Made by a program: the position numbers and the translations under genes. Shown in pieces: positions 45,638 through 55,183 of a DNA stretch of 64,000 nucleotides. The notes beneath the pieces are model-generated. The model was not told the origin of the DNA, searched no databases, and saw nothing but the letters and a program-made list of their open reading frames with translations. The DNA comes from Chelatococcus asaccharovorans (GTDB lineage Bacteria > Pseudomonadota > Alphaproteobacteria > Rhizobiales > Beijerinckiaceae): contig NZ_QJJK01000017.1 of assembly GCF_003201475.1 (NCBI RefSeq), forward strand, positions 1 through 64,000. Reading direction: 5' to 3'. Within the stretch, counting starts at the first letter, position 1, and each line of letters begins with the position of its first letter.

Positions 45638-48600
45638 ATGCAGAACACCACCATCGGCGTGAAGGTGAGCGACGAGCTGAAGGCGCGGCTCAAGGCGGCG
45701 GCCGAGGCGGTCGGGCGCTCCCCGCACTGGTTGATCAAGCAATCCCTGGTCGCCACCATCGAGCGCATCGAGCGTGGGGAGATCCGCGATTTTGGCGCCG
45801 AGGCGCCGCTCGCCCTGGATGTTCTCGACACGCCGGACGAGCCGGAGCAGGGGCCGCGCCCCTTCATCGCTTTCGCGCAGTCCATCCAGCCGCAGAGTGT
45901 GCTGCGGGCCGCCATCACGTCGGCCTATCGCCGGCCTGAGCCGGAGTGTCTGCCGGCGCTGATCGCCGGGGCCACCTTGCCGCCGCAGGCGGCCGAGCTT
46001 GCCCGTGGCCGTGCGCGCGATCTGGTATTGGCTCTGCGCGTCAAGAATGACGGCGGCGGCGTCAAGGGGCTCATCAACGAGTATTCGCTGTCGAGTCAGG
46101 AGGGCGTCGCCCTCATGTGCCTCGCCGAGGCGCTGCTGCGCATTCCCGATAAGCCGACGCGCGACGCACTGATCCGCGACAAGATCGCCTCCGGCGACTG
46201 GCAGACCCACGTTGGCCAGAGCCCGTCGCTCTTCGTCAACGCCGCGACCTGGGGCCTCGTCGTCACCGGCAAGCTCACGGCCACGACCAGCGAGGGAGGG
46301 TTGTCCGCCGCGCTCACCCGCCTCATCGGGCGCGGTGGCGAGCCGGTGATCCGCAAGGGCGTGGATATGGCCATGCGCCTGATGGGCGAGCAGTTCGTCA
46401 CGGGCCAGACCATCGGCGAGGCGCTGGCCAACAGCCGCGCGCTCGAGGCGCGCGGCTTCCGCTATTCCTATGACATGCTGGGCGAGGCGGCGACCACCGC
46501 CGAGGATGCTGCTCGCTACTTCGCCGACTACGAGCAGGCCATCCATGCCATCGGCAAGGCCTCCAACCGCCGCGGCATCTACGAGGGGCCGGGCATTTCC
46601 ATCAAGCTGTCCGCCCTGCATCCGCGCTACAGCCGCGCCCAGGCCGACCGCGTGATGACCGAGCTCCTGCCGCGCGTGAAGGCGCTGGCGGTGCTGGCGC
46701 GTGGCTATGACATCGGCCTCAATATCGACGCCGAGGAGGCGGACCGGCTGGAGCTGTCGCTCGACCTCCTGGAATCGCTCTGCTTCGATCCCGATCTCGC
46801 CGGCTGGAACGGTATCGGCTTCGTGGTGCAGGCCTATCAGAAGCGCTGCCCCTTCGTGATCGACTATCTCATCGATCTCGCGCGCCGCAGCCGCCACCGC
46901 ATCATGGTGCGCCTGGTGAAGGGCGCCTATTGGGACAGCGAGATCAAGGCCGCCCAGGTCAACGGCCTCGAGGGCTTCCCCGTCTTCACGCGCAAGGTGC
47001 ACACCGACGTGTCCTATGTCGCCTGCGCCAAGAAGCTCCTGGCGGCGCCGGATGCGGTCTTCCCGCAGTTCGCGACGCATAACGCCCGCACGCTCGCGAC
47101 CATCATGGCGATGGCCGGCGAGAACTACTATGCGGGTCAATACGAGTTCCAGTGCCTGCACGGCATGGGCGAGCCGCTCTATGACGAGGTGGTCGGCCCG
47201 ACGAAGCTCAACCGACCCTGCCGCATCTATGCGCCGGTCGGGACCCACGAGACCCTGCTCGCCTATCTCGTGCGCCGTCTCCTGGAGAATGGCGCCAATA
47301 CCTCCTTCGTGCACCGCATCGCCGACAAGGCGGTCCCGGTCGAGGAACTCATCGTCGATCCGGTCGAGGAGGCGCGTGCCATCGAGCCGGTCGGCGCGCC
47401 TCATGCCAGGATTTCCGCCCCCCGCGAACTTTTCGGCCGCGAACGGCCCAATTCGGCCGGGCTCGACCTCTCCAACGAACAGCGTCTCGCCTCCCTGTCG
47501 GCAGCGCTTCTCTCCAGTGTCGAGGTTGCCTGGGCGGCCCGGCCGATGCTCGGCGACGGACAGGGGGAGGGGGCGGCGCAGCCGGTCCTCAATCCCGCCG
47601 ACCGGCGCGATCAGGTCGGCACGGTGATCGAGGCTGACATGGCCACTGTCGCCCGCGCCACGGCGCTGGCGGCGGCGGTGGCGCCAATCTGGGAATCGAC
47701 GCAGACCGATGAGCGCGCGGCCTGCCTGGAGCGGGCGGCCGACATCATGGAAAGCCGCATGCCGACGCTGATCGGCCTCATTGTGCGCGAGGCCGGCAAG
47801 TCCTTTGCCAATTCCATTGCCGAGGTGCGCGAGGCGGTCGATTTCCTGCGCTACTACGCGGCCGAGGCGCGCAGCCGGCTCAACGGCGACGCGTATCGCC
47901 CCCTCGGCCCCGTCGTCTGCATCAGCCCCTGGAACTTCCCACTGGCTATTTTCACGGGCCAGGTGGCGGCGGCGCTCGCCGCGGGCAATCCGGTGCTCGC
48001 CAAGCCTGCCGAGGAGACACCGCTCATTGCCGCCGAAGCCGTGCGCATCCTGCGCGCGGCGGGCATTCCCGATGCGGCGCTGCAGCTCCTGCCCGGCGAT
48101 GGCAAGGTCGGCGCGGCGCTGGTCGCGGACGCGCATGTGCGGGGCGTCCTGTTCACCGGCTCGACCGAGGTGGCCCGCCTGATCCAGGGGCAACTGGCCG
48201 AACGCCTCTTGCCCGATGGCCGGCCGGTGCCGCTGATCGCCGAGACCGGCGGCCAGAATGCGCTGATCGTCGATTCGTCCGCACTCGCCGAGCAGGTGGT
48301 GATGGACGTGATCCAGTCCGCCTTCGACAGCGCCGGCCAGCGTTGCTCGGCACTGCGCATCCTGTGCCTGCAGGAGGACGGGGCCGATCGCACCCTGACC
48401 ATGCTGAAGGGCGCGCTGAAGGAACTCGCCATCGGCAACCCCGACAACCTGTCCACGGATGTCGGGCCGGTGATCACGGCGGAGGCGCGCGACAATATCC
48501 ACACCCATGTGGAAACCATGCGCCAGCGCGGCCGGCGCGTCGAGGAAAGCCCGCTGACGGATGAGACGAAGCACGGCACCTTCGTGGCGCCGACCCTCAT

Positions 48601-49519
48601 CGAGATAGACAGCATCGCCGATTGCGAGCGCGAGGTGTTCGGCCCGGTGCTCCACGTACTGCGCTACAAGCGTGACGATCTGGATCGCCTGATCGCGGAC
48701 ATCAACGCGACCGGCTATGGCTTGACCTTCGGCCTGCATACCCGCATCGACGAAACGATCGCCCGCGTGACGAGCCGCATCGAGGCCGGCAACCTCTATA
48801 TCAACCGCAACATCATCGGGGCGGTGGTCGGCGTGCAGCCCTTTGGCGGCCATGGCCTGTCCGGCACCGGGCCGAAGGCGGGCGGGCCACTCTATCTCAG
48901 CCGTCTGCTGGCGGTGCGGCCGGCGGAGCCGCAGCCGGCCGTGCGCGCGCCCGCGCCCGACGCCGGGGCCATCAGCTATCGTGATTGGCTGGCCAGCCAG
49001 GGCTTGAACGCGGAAGCCGCGCGCGTCACCGCCTATATCCAGCGGTCCCAGGTCGGCGGATCCGTCGAGCTGCGCGGTCCGGTGGGCGAGCGCAACATGT
49101 ATACGCTCAAGCCACGCGGGCGCATCGCGGCGCTCGCGCAGACCGAAAGCGGCTTTCTCCTTCAGGTGGGAGCCATCCTGGCCACGGGCAACAGGGCGGT
49201 GGTCCCCGCTTCCGGCGCGGGAGCCGTGCGCTGCGCCGCTTTGCCGGAAGCGCTCAAGCGCCGCGTCACCCTGGTCGATGACCTCTTGGCGGACGATATC
49301 TCGGCCATGCTGTTCGAGGGCGACAGCGATGCCCTGCAGGACGTCAATCGCAAGCTCGCTGTGCGCCCCGGCGCGATCGTCGGCCTGCAGGGCGCTTCCG
49401 CTGCCGGGCTCGCTTCGGGCGCCGAGGACTACTGCCTGGACTGGCTGTTGGAGGAGGTGTCCATCAGCACCAACACGGCAGCCGCCGGTGGCAATGCGAG
49501 CCTCATGACGATCGGCTGA
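45638..49519 (+). CDS. putA: Trifunctional PutA: ribbon-helix-helix repressor, proline dehydrogenase, glutamate-semialdehyde dehydrogenase
   Basis: The 1293-residue protein oxidises proline to glutamate. Residues 1-47 (TIGVKVSDELKARLKAAAEA, then GRSPHWLIKQSLVATIE) match the E. coli RHH DNA-binding domain. The FAD proline dehydrogenase domain has YEGPGISIKLSALHPRYSRA, NIDAEEADRLE and RLVKGAYWDSEIK. The C-terminal aldehyde dehydrogenase has ISPWNFPLAIFTGQVAAALA, the catalytic Cys in SAGQRCSALRI and QPFGGHGLSGTGPKAGGP. A C-terminal accessory domain of about 170 residues follows. ATG 45638 has GGAGGGG upstream. Length fits trifunctional PutA (E. coli 1320). Confidence 0.97.
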   Translation: MQNTTIGVKVSDELKARLKAAAEAVGRSPHWLIKQSLVATIERIERGEIRDFGAEAPLALDVLDTPDEPEQGPRPFIAFAQSIQPQSVLRAAITSAYRRPEPECLPALIAGATLPPQAAELARGRARDLVLALRVKNDGGGVKGLINEYSLSSQEGVALMCLAEALLRIPDKPTRDALIRDKIASGDWQTHVGQSPSLFVNAATWGLVVTGKLTATTSEGGLSAALTRLIGRGGEPVIRKGVDMAMRLMGEQFVTGQTIGEALANSRALEARGFRYSYDMLGEAATTAEDAARYFADYEQAIHAIGKASNRRGIYEGPGISIKLSALHPRYSRAQADRVMTELLPRVKALAVLARGYDIGLNIDAEEADRLELSLDLLESLCFDPDLAGWNGIGFVVQAYQKRCPFVIDYLIDLARRSRHRIMVRLVKGAYWDSEIKAAQVNGLEGFPVFTRKVHTDVSYVACAKKLLAAPDAVFPQFATHNARTLATIMAMAGENYYAGQYEFQCLHGMGEPLYDEVVGPTKLNRPCRIYAPVGTHETLLAYLVRRLLENGANTSFVHRIADKAVPVEELIVDPVEEARAIEPVGAPHARISAPRELFGRERPNSAGLDLSNEQRLASLSAALLSSVEVAWAARPMLGDGQGEGAAQPVLNPADRRDQVGTVIEADMATVARATALAAAVAPIWESTQTDERAACLERAADIMESRMPTLIGLIVREAGKSFANSIAEVREAVDFLRYYAAEARSRLNGDAYRPLGPVVCISPWNFPLAIFTGQVAAALAAGNPVLAKPAEETPLIAAEAVRILRAAGIPDAALQLLPGDGKVGAALVADAHVRGVLFTGSTEVARLIQGQLAERLLPDGRPVPLIAETGGQNALIVDSSALAEQVVMDVIQSAFDSAGQRCSALRILCLQEDGADRTLTMLKGALKELAIGNPDNLSTDVGPVITAEARDNIHTHVETMRQRGRRVEESPLTDETKHGTFVAPTLIEIDSIADCEREVFGPVLHVLRYKRDDLDRLIADINATGYGLTFGLHTRIDETIARVTSRIEAGNLYINRNIIGAVVGVQPFGGHGLSGTGPKAGGPLYLSRLLAVRPAEPQPAVRAPAPDAGAISYRDWLASQGLNAEAARVTAYIQRSQVGGSVELRGPVGERNMYTLKPRGRIAALAQTESGFLLQVGAILATGNRAVVPASGAGAVRCAALPEALKRRVTLVDDLLADDISAMLFEGDSDALQDVNRKLAVRPGAIVGLQGASAAGLASGAEDYCLDWLLEEVSISTNTAAAGGNASLMTIG

Positions 49520-49550
49520 GAGGCTTGCCGACGCTGCATCGGTGATCACG

Positions 49551-49580
49551 AAGCCCGGGTGGCCATCGGCTCCCGGGCTT
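49551..49580. terminator. Bidirectional terminator between putA and the TonB-domain gene
   Basis: AAGCCCGGG (49551-49559) and CCCGGGCTT (49572-49580) form a perfect 9-bp stem. The T-run is short in both directions. It sits midway between convergent genes. Confidence 0.6.
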
Positions 49581-49609
49581 TGTCGTCGATAGGCACCGGA
49601 GGGACCTGC

Positions 49610-50224
49610 CTACCGGGGCGGCGGCAGGGTCAGCGAGGGCGGAGCCTGCAATCCCTGCCGATCGGACGGTTGCCGCTGCTGTGGTGCGGGACTTTCCGTC
49701 GCCGTGCGGCGCGGGGCAGCACGTTCAGTCTGCTGGGAGCGGGGAGCCCGCGGCTTGGCCTGCGCCGGCGCCTTCGCGGCCGGTTTTCCGGGCGCGGAAG
49801 CGGGCTCGGGGTCCTTCAGCCGGAAATCGATGGGCAGGCTCACGGTCGCCCCAACGGGTTGGCCGCCCCGGGTTGCCGGCGAAAAGCGCCAGCGGCTGAC
49901 CGCGCGCACCGCCGCCTCGTCGAGCAGGGCGACGTTGCTGCTGCGCGCAATGCCGATCTGTCGCGGAACGCCGCCGGCATCCACCCTGATCTGCAGCAGA
50001 ACCATGCCTTGCTCGCCGGTGCGACGCAAAGCCTCCGGATAGACCGGCCAGTTCTTCATCACGTCGCTGGGATTGGGACGCGGCGGTATGACAGGCGCGA
50101 CCGCCGCCGATGCAGCCACCGCCCCGGGCTGTGATTGCTGTGCCCGGACGCCGGTGCCGGTCACAGCCGAAAGGCCGAACACGAGCAATCCGACAAGGAT
50201 GTGGGATGCTTGATAAGGTATCAT
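49610..50224 (-). CDS. TonB C-terminal-domain protein with reversed layout
   Basis: The 204-residue protein starts with a signal-like segment (HILVGLLVFGLSAVTGTGV, then RAQQSQ), so it is probably periplasmic or anchored by that helix. Residues about 55-140 form the TonB C-terminal fold: WPVYPEALRRTGEQGMVLLQ, VDAGGVPRQIGIARSSN, LDEAAVRAVSRWRFSPA and GATVSLPIDFRL. A Pro/Ala/Arg-rich tail of about 60 residues follows. In ordinary TonB the Pro-rich spacer precedes the domain. ATG 50224 is chosen over the far upstream frame. No ExbB/D or receptor gene is near, so a role in iron transport is not established. Confidence 0.8.
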   Translation of the reverse strand: MIPYQASHILVGLLVFGLSAVTGTGVRAQQSQPGAVAASAAVAPVIPPRPNPSDVMKNWPVYPEALRRTGEQGMVLLQIRVDAGGVPRQIGIARSSNVALLDEAAVRAVSRWRFSPATRGGQPVGATVSLPIDFRLKDPEPASAPGKPAAKAPAQAKPRAPRSQQTERAAPRRTATESPAPQQRQPSDRQGLQAPPSLTLPPPR

Positions 50225-50501
50225 AAGCGCAGGGATATACCGATTGCCGGCGCAGGTCGAGTGCACTGATGTAGAATTCCTAGAAGTCGACCCCGTCGGC
50301 CAGCTAATATTACAGTTTACATGATGTTTTATTAAATAGAACAATTTTAAACTGCTATCAGAGCTGTCGACGCTGGAGGTTGCGTCTGGCGCGCCTCGGG
50401 TTGGTATGCTTTCACACCATAGGATGACGCGCCTGCGGCGAAACCGCCGCTTGCCGTGAGGGCAAAAAGGGCGTTTTTCGATGGCGTCGAGATAGGAGCC
50501 T

Positions 50502-51080
50502 ATGCGGATGGAAAGTCGAGGCGTGACGCGTGAAGGTAAGGCAGAGGCACTGAGCGTCCGGGACGCTGAGGACGCCGACATGGCCGTCGTGCAGGCCATT
50601 TATGAGCATCATGTGCTCCACGGGCTCGCGACGTTCGAGGAGGTCCCACCCGATGTCGCGGAAATGGCCCGGCGGCGGCAGGAGGTCCTGAAGGTCGGTT
50701 TGCCCTATCTCGTCGCCGAACTGGGCGGGGAGGTGGTGGGCTACAGCTATGCGACGACCTATCGTCCGCGTGCCGCCTATCGTTTCACGGTCGAGGATTC
50801 GATCTATGTCCGCGACGGGCTCGCCGGCAGGGGTATCGGCCGTGCGCTTCTGCGCGAACTGATCACGCGCTGCGAGGCTGGTCCCTGGCGGCAGATGCTG
50901 GCGGTGATCGGTGATTCCCGCAATGCAGGCTCCGTCGGGTTGCACCGCAGTCTTGGATTTTCGTTCATCGGGACATTGCCCGCCGTCGGTTTCAAATTCG
51001 GCGGCTGGGTCGATACCGTACTCATGCAGCGTGCGCTTGGCGAAGGCCAGACGACCTTGCCCCAGACGATTCACCGCTGA
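50502..51080 (+). CDS. GNAT N-acetyltransferase (phosphinothricin acetyltransferase-like)
   Basis: The 192-residue protein has the acetyl-CoA fold with ALSVRDAEDADMAVVQAIYE, TFEEVPPD, the AT-loop DGLAGRGIGRALLRELI and NAGSVGLHRSLGFSFIGTLP. These match the Pat/Bar/YncA group, whose members acetylate phosphinothricin, methionine sulfone or other small amines. The natural substrate is unknown. It starts 277 bases after the TonB-domain gene, from which it is divergent, and is followed by the LOG gene after 12 bases. Confidence 0.88.
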   Translation: MRMESRGVTREGKAEALSVRDAEDADMAVVQAIYEHHVLHGLATFEEVPPDVAEMARRRQEVLKVGLPYLVAELGGEVVGYSYATTYRPRAAYRFTVEDSIYVRDGLAGRGIGRALLRELITRCEAGPWRQMLAVIGDSRNAGSVGLHRSLGFSFIGTLPAVGFKFGGWVDTVLMQRALGEGQTTLPQTIHR

Positions 51081-51092
51081 CCTTTGGATATC

Positions 51093-51917
51093 ATGGCCAT
51101 TCCCCCGTCCACGCCCACTCCCGCCACGCCCACTCCCGCCGAGCCCACGCCCGCGGCCCCCAATGCCGCCCAGGCGGCCTCACCGTCCTATCGCCTGCCG
51201 GCACTCGATCAGGACTTCCTGCTCGGTGATTCCATGCGCGGGGTGCGCTTCCTGCTGGAATATGCCAAGGCCGAGGAAGCGCTGCGTGCCTGGGGCGTCC
51301 GCTCGACGATCGTCGTGTTCGGCAGCGCGCGCGTGGACGAGAACGGCGGCGGGCGCCATCCCAACTGGTATGCCGCGGCGCGTGAATTCGGCCGGATCGC
51401 ATCCCTGCGCGGTGGCGCGCTCTGCCCGAATGGCAACGAGCGGGACAATGTCATCGCGACAGGCGGCGGCCCCGGTATCATGGAGGCCGCCAATCGCGGC
51501 GCGCTTGACGCCGGTGCGCCCTCGATCGGCTTCAACATCACATTGCCGCGCGAGCAGGAGCCCAACGCCTATTCGACGCCCGATCTCACCTTCCGTTTCC
51601 ACTATTTCGCGATGCGCAAGATGCATCTGGCGATGCGCGCGAACGGGCTCGTCGTGTTTCCCGGCGGCTTCGGCACACTTGACGAACTCTTCGAGATCCT
51701 GACGTTGCGCCAGACGCACAAGGCGCCTCCCGTGCCTATCGTGCTCTACGATCCGCACTATTGGAAATCCGTCATCAACTTCCAGACGATGGTGGACGAG
51801 GGCACCATCAGCGCGGCGGATTGTGAATTGTTCGGTTTCGCGGAAACGGCGGAAGGGGCGTGGTCCGAGTTGCTGCGGCTGGGCTTGGATGTCGTCACCG
51901 CCGCGCGCCAAGGTTGA
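51093..51917 (+). CDS. LOG-family nucleotide-hydrolase-like protein (TIGR00730 type)
   Basis: The 274-residue protein has a Pro/Thr/Ala-rich N-terminus (PPSTPTPATPTPAEPTPAAP) encoded by short tandem repeats, then the Rossmann-type LOG fold: TIVVFGSARV, ATGGGPGIMEAANRGALDAG and FPGGFGTLDELFEILTLRQT, the PGGxGTxxE motif. LOG proteins hydrolyse nucleoside 5'-monophosphates such as cytokinin ribotides; many were once called lysine decarboxylases. A TTG three codons upstream is possible. It follows the GNAT gene by 12 bases, so they are probably cotranscribed. Confidence 0.88.
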   Translation: MAIPPSTPTPATPTPAEPTPAAPNAAQAASPSYRLPALDQDFLLGDSMRGVRFLLEYAKAEEALRAWGVRSTIVVFGSARVDENGGGRHPNWYAAAREFGRIASLRGGALCPNGNERDNVIATGGGPGIMEAANRGALDAGAPSIGFNITLPREQEPNAYSTPDLTFRFHYFAMRKMHLAMRANGLVVFPGGFGTLDELFEILTLRQTHKAPPVPIVLYDPHYWKSVINFQTMVDEGTISAADCELFGFAETAEGAWSELLRLGLDVVTAARQG

Positions 51918-52209
51918 AAGCGCGTTCTCGCTATTGGCTGACATCAGGCACAGCTCTGACGACATTAAGCATTTTCGGACTTCGCTGCCGATTGCGCTGA
52001 CCGGCAGCTTCGTCTGTGGTAGAACAGCACCGGTCGAAGCAAGATCTGTCGCCGTTCTACCTCGCTGACCTGAAATCGCGTGTCCTGACCTATCGCCCGT
52101 CCTGGCGGATCTTGATGCTTTGGCTGTCCCTATGCTGCAGGCGCCCATGTGCCTGCGGGGCAGATCTATGTCGATGGGTCGCGATGCGATACCGAGAAGG
52201 AGCCGTCCA

Positions 52210-52812
52210 ATGGCCCGAGCAACTGCGAAAACCTCCACGAGAGCATCAGAAAAGACATCCGCCAAGCCGAAGAGCAAACAGGCGGCCGCGCGGAGCGATA
52301 ACACTGCCGAGGCCCCTGGGCTGCATACGCCGACAGACCTGACGCAGGGTGCCGTTGCGGCCATTTCAGACGTGCTCAATGCTGTTCTCGCGGATGCCTT
52401 TGCGCTTTACTTGAAGACCAAGAATTTCCATTGGCATGTCAGCGGTCCGCATTTCCGCGACTATCATCTTCTGTTCGATGATCAGGGTGCGGACATCATC
52501 GGCGTGACCGACGACGTCGCCGAACGCGTACGCAAGATCGGTGGCACAACACTGCGGTCCATCGGCCATATCGCGAAGCTGCAGAGCATCGCCGATAACG
52601 ACGCGCCTTTCGTCTCGGCCGCCGACATGCTGCGCGAGCTCGTGGCCGACAACAAGGCGATGGTCAAGACGCTGCGCAAGGCCCATGACGTCGCCGACGA
52701 ATACAAGGATGTGGCGACCGCGAGCCTGCTCGAAAACATCATCGACGCGACCGAGAAGCGCGTGTGGTTCCTCTTCGAGGCGAGCCGGTCGGGCGACAGC
52801 AGCGGCCACTGA
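52210..52812 (+). CDS. dps: Dps/ferritin-like starvation DNA-binding protein
   Basis: Dps forms a dodecamer that oxidises and stores iron and binds DNA. The 200-residue product has a Lys/Arg/Ala-rich N-terminal tail of about 40 residues (ARATAKTSTRASEKTSAKPK), which in other Dps proteins binds DNA. The ferritin helix bundle has the intersubunit ferroxidase ligands in KNFHWHVSGPHF and LLFDDQGADIIGVTDDVAER. Start ATG 52210 is set by AAGGAG seven bases upstream, so the frame beginning at 52120 is rejected. The 292-base upstream region has a CTGCCG/CGGCAG hairpin but no clear Irr or OxyR site. Confidence 0.93.
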   Translation: MARATAKTSTRASEKTSAKPKSKQAAARSDNTAEAPGLHTPTDLTQGAVAAISDVLNAVLADAFALYLKTKNFHWHVSGPHFRDYHLLFDDQGADIIGVTDDVAERVRKIGGTTLRSIGHIAKLQSIADNDAPFVSAADMLRELVADNKAMVKTLRKAHDVADEYKDVATASLLENIIDATEKRVWFLFEASRSGDSSGH

Positions 52813-53102
52813 CCGCCGCGCGCCGTCATTCCGGGAGCCACGCATCAGCAAGGCGCCCGGACTGGCGCGGTCGTTGCCCGCTGAACCTATCCACCCCCGG
52901 CAAAAACCGTCGCCCCACAGCGGCCCATAGGGGGCCCGGCCAGGCGCACCTGGTCGGGCGTCGCGGCCGGGCGTTGCATCCACGGCATGGATCGAGCGCG
53001 AGCTCTGCGCTTGCGCCGGGCATCTCTGCGCTTGCGCATGGCGCCTGAGCGTACCACCTCATCCCCATCTGACGCATGACGGTTCATGCTGGGAGTTGGG
53101 CC

Positions 53103-54092
53103 ATGCCGGTATTCTCTGTCCTTGATCTCGCGCCTGTGACGGAGGGCTCGTCTCCCGCCGAAGCGCTGCATCATTCTCTCGATCTGGCGCAGCATGCGGA
53201 GCGTTGGGGTTACAAGCGCTTCTGGCTCGCCGAGCATCACAACATGACCGGTATCGCCAGCGCCGCGACGTCGGTCGTCATCGGCTATATCGCGGGTGGA
53301 ACGAAGAGCATCCGTGTCGGCGCCGGCGGCATCATGCTGCCGAACCATTCGCCTCTGGTGATCGCCGAGCAGTTCGGTACCCTCGAGACGCTCTATCCCG
53401 GCCGCATCGACCTCGGCCTCGGCCGCGCGCCCGGCACGGACCAGCGCACGCTGCGCGCCCTGCGCCGCGATTATTCCTCCGCCGAGAACTTCCCGCAGGA
53501 CGTGCTGGAGCTGCAGGCCCTTCTCGGCCCGCTGCAGCCGGGGCAGGTCGTGCAGGCGGTCCCCGGCACGGGGCTGAACGTGCCCCTGTGGATCCTCGGA
53601 TCCAGCCTGTTCGGTGCACAGCTCGCGGCCATGCTCGGGCTGCCCTATGGCTTTGCCTCGCATTTCGCCCCGGATGCCTTGATGGATGCGCTCGCCGTCT
53701 ACCGCGAGCGCTATGAGCCCTCGGCGCGCAACCCGAAGCCCTATGCGATGGTCGGGGCCAATGTCTTCGCCGCGGAGACCGACGCGGAGGCGCGCAGGCT
53801 GTTCACCTCGGCCCAGCAGCGTTTCGCGGATATCTTCCGTGGCACGCGTGGCCTGTTGCCGCCGCCGATCGACGACATCGAGGCCTATTGGAGCCCGAGC
53901 GAGAAGGTTCAGGCCTCGCGCATGCTCGCCTGTTCCTTCGTCGGCTCGCGGGAAACGGTGCGCCGGGCGCTGGGCGAATTCATCGAGAAGACCCGCGCCG
54001 ATGAGGTCATGGTCTCCGGCATGATCTACGATCACGGCGCGCGGCTGAAGTCCTACGAGATGCTGGCGGAGATCGCGCGCGAGCTGGCGTGA
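53103..54092 (+). CDS. Luciferase-like (LLM class) flavin-dependent oxidoreductase
   Basis: The 329-residue TIM-barrel protein resembles bacterial luciferase alpha and E. coli YhbW. It has [60 protein letters not shown] and [13 protein letters not shown], which form the FMN-binding pocket. The substrate is unknown. ATG 53103 has GGGAG seven bases upstream and is preferred to 53076. The gap before it (52813-53102) holds part of a RIME-like sequence (GTCATTCCGGGAGCC at 52826) and nothing else recognised. Confidence 0.9.
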   Translation: MPVFSVLDLAPVTEGSSPAEALHHSLDLAQHAERWGYKRFWLAEHHNMTGIASAATSVVIGYIAGGTKSIRVGAGGIMLPNHSPLVIAEQFGTLETLYPGRIDLGLGRAPGTDQRTLRALRRDYSSAENFPQDVLELQALLGPLQPGQVVQAVPGTGLNVPLWILGSSLFGAQLAAMLGLPYGFASHFAPDALMDALAVYRERYEPSARNPKPYAMVGANVFAAETDAEARRLFTSAQQRFADIFRGTRGLLPPPIDDIEAYWSPSEKVQASRMLACSFVGSRETVRRALGEFIEKTRADEVMVSGMIYDHGARLKSYEMLAEIARELA

Positions 54093-54164
54093 GTCGTCCG
54101 CCGCTGCATCAGCTCAGGCGTGCAAGTTCGGCCGACGCCTGCGGTCGAAGTCCACTTTGCGAGA

Positions 54165-54190
54165 AAGGGGCGAAGATGTCGCCCCCTTCC
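54165..54190 (+). terminator. Hairpin terminator after the luciferase-like gene
   Basis: GGGGCGA (54167-54173) pairs with TCGCCCC (54179-54185), followed by CTTCC. It lies between two convergent genes. Confidence 0.45.
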
Positions 54191-54220
54191 GTGCTGGTGA
54201 GGTGGCTCACGCGCGGACCG

Positions 54221-54964
54221 TCAGGCCGTCCAGCCGCCGTCGATCACGTGGATCTGTCCGGTCGTATAGGCCGCCTCGTCGCTCGCGAGATAAAGCACCA
54301 GCGCGGCGATTTCCTCCGGCTTGCCGATGCGTCCGATCGGCTGGCGGGCGATGAAGGCCTTGCGCGCGGCCTCGTAGTCGCCCTGGGCGCGCAGGCGGTC
54401 GTCGAGGGACGGAGACTGCACCGTGCCGGGGCAGATCGCGTTGCAGCGGATGCCGCGCGAAACGTAGTCCGCCGCAACGGATTTCGTGAGCCCGATGGTG
54501 CCGGCCTTGGAGGCGCTGTAGGCGAAGCGGTTGGGCACGCCCTTCACGCTGGAGGCAACCGACGACATGTTGATGATGGAGCCGCCGCCCTTCTCCAGCA
54601 TGGCCGGCAGATAGGCGCGGATGGTGCGATAGGCGGCCGTCACGTTGAGCTGGAGGGCGAAGGCGAGGTCCTCGGGCGGGCATTCCAGGATCGTGCCGTT
54701 GTGCACGACGCCGGCGCAGTTGAAGAGAATGTCGATCGGCCCCGTGCGTTCGGTCGCGCGCTGTACGTCGGCATCGTCAAGAACGTTGAGCCGGAAAGGC
54801 TCGATGCCCGCGTGGGCCTCCTTGAGCGCGGCGAAGGTCGATTCGTTGATGTCGGTGGCGAAGACTTTGGCACCTGCTTCGGCCAATGCCACTGCCGAAG
54901 CAAAGCCGATGCCCTGACCTGCCGCCGTGATCAGCGCGGTCTTGCCGGTGAGATCGAACGCCAT
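54221..54964 (-). CDS. SDR-family oxidoreductase (BDH2/ketodeoxyfuconate dehydrogenase-like)
   Basis: The 247-residue protein has TAAGQGIGFASAVALAEAGA, DILFNCAGVVHNGTIL, MSSVASSVKGVPNRFAYSAS with the catalytic Tyr and Lys, CNAICPGTVQSPSL and TGQIHVIDGGWTA. The middle and C-terminal parts closely resemble animal BDH2/DHRS6 and bacterial 2-keto-3-deoxy-L-fuconate dehydrogenases. It sits alone, divergent from dusA and convergent to the luciferase-like gene. The substrate is therefore uncertain. Confidence 0.85.
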   Translation of the reverse strand: MAFDLTGKTALITAAGQGIGFASAVALAEAGAKVFATDINESTFAALKEAHAGIEPFRLNVLDDADVQRATERTGPIDILFNCAGVVHNGTILECPPEDLAFALQLNVTAAYRTIRAYLPAMLEKGGGSIINMSSVASSVKGVPNRFAYSASKAGTIGLTKSVAADYVSRGIRCNAICPGTVQSPSLDDRLRAQGDYEAARKAFIARQPIGRIGKPEEIAALVLYLASDEAAYTTGQIHVIDGGWTA

Positions 54965-55029
54965 ACCAACTCACTCCTTGTCTGCCGGCTCAACGCTGCC
55001 GGGGTCTATGCTGCATGTTCCGGGTGCTA

Positions 55030-55080
55030 TTTAGAGCATCACGATGCGCGATGGATACCGGTTTTCAGGGGAAGTGGCCA
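55030..55080. repeat. Fragment of a GAGCAT-type palindromic repeat
   Basis: TAGAGCATCACGATGCGC followed by ATACCGGTTTTCAGG resembles the start of the element at 41909. It lies between the SDR and dusA. Confidence 0.45.
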
Positions 55081-55183
55081 TTTCGGCTGCAAGGTCGCCC
55101 GCCAAATGCGAAGGCGGCGGCCCGCATGGCGATCACCACGATCCTTTGCTATAAGGCGCCCATCCGAACACCGTTTTGAGATA

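Noticed and set aside
45434-49549. A 1371-codon open frame antisense to putA
   Set aside because: It covers putA completely, translates to low-complexity Gly/Arg/His/Asp-rich sequence with no domain, and is explained by third-position GC bias in the real gene.
54089-55183. Apparent fusion of 365 extra residues to the N-terminus of DusA
   Set aside because: The extra part is antisense to the SDR gene and DusA begins normally at MKPYRAAPF.
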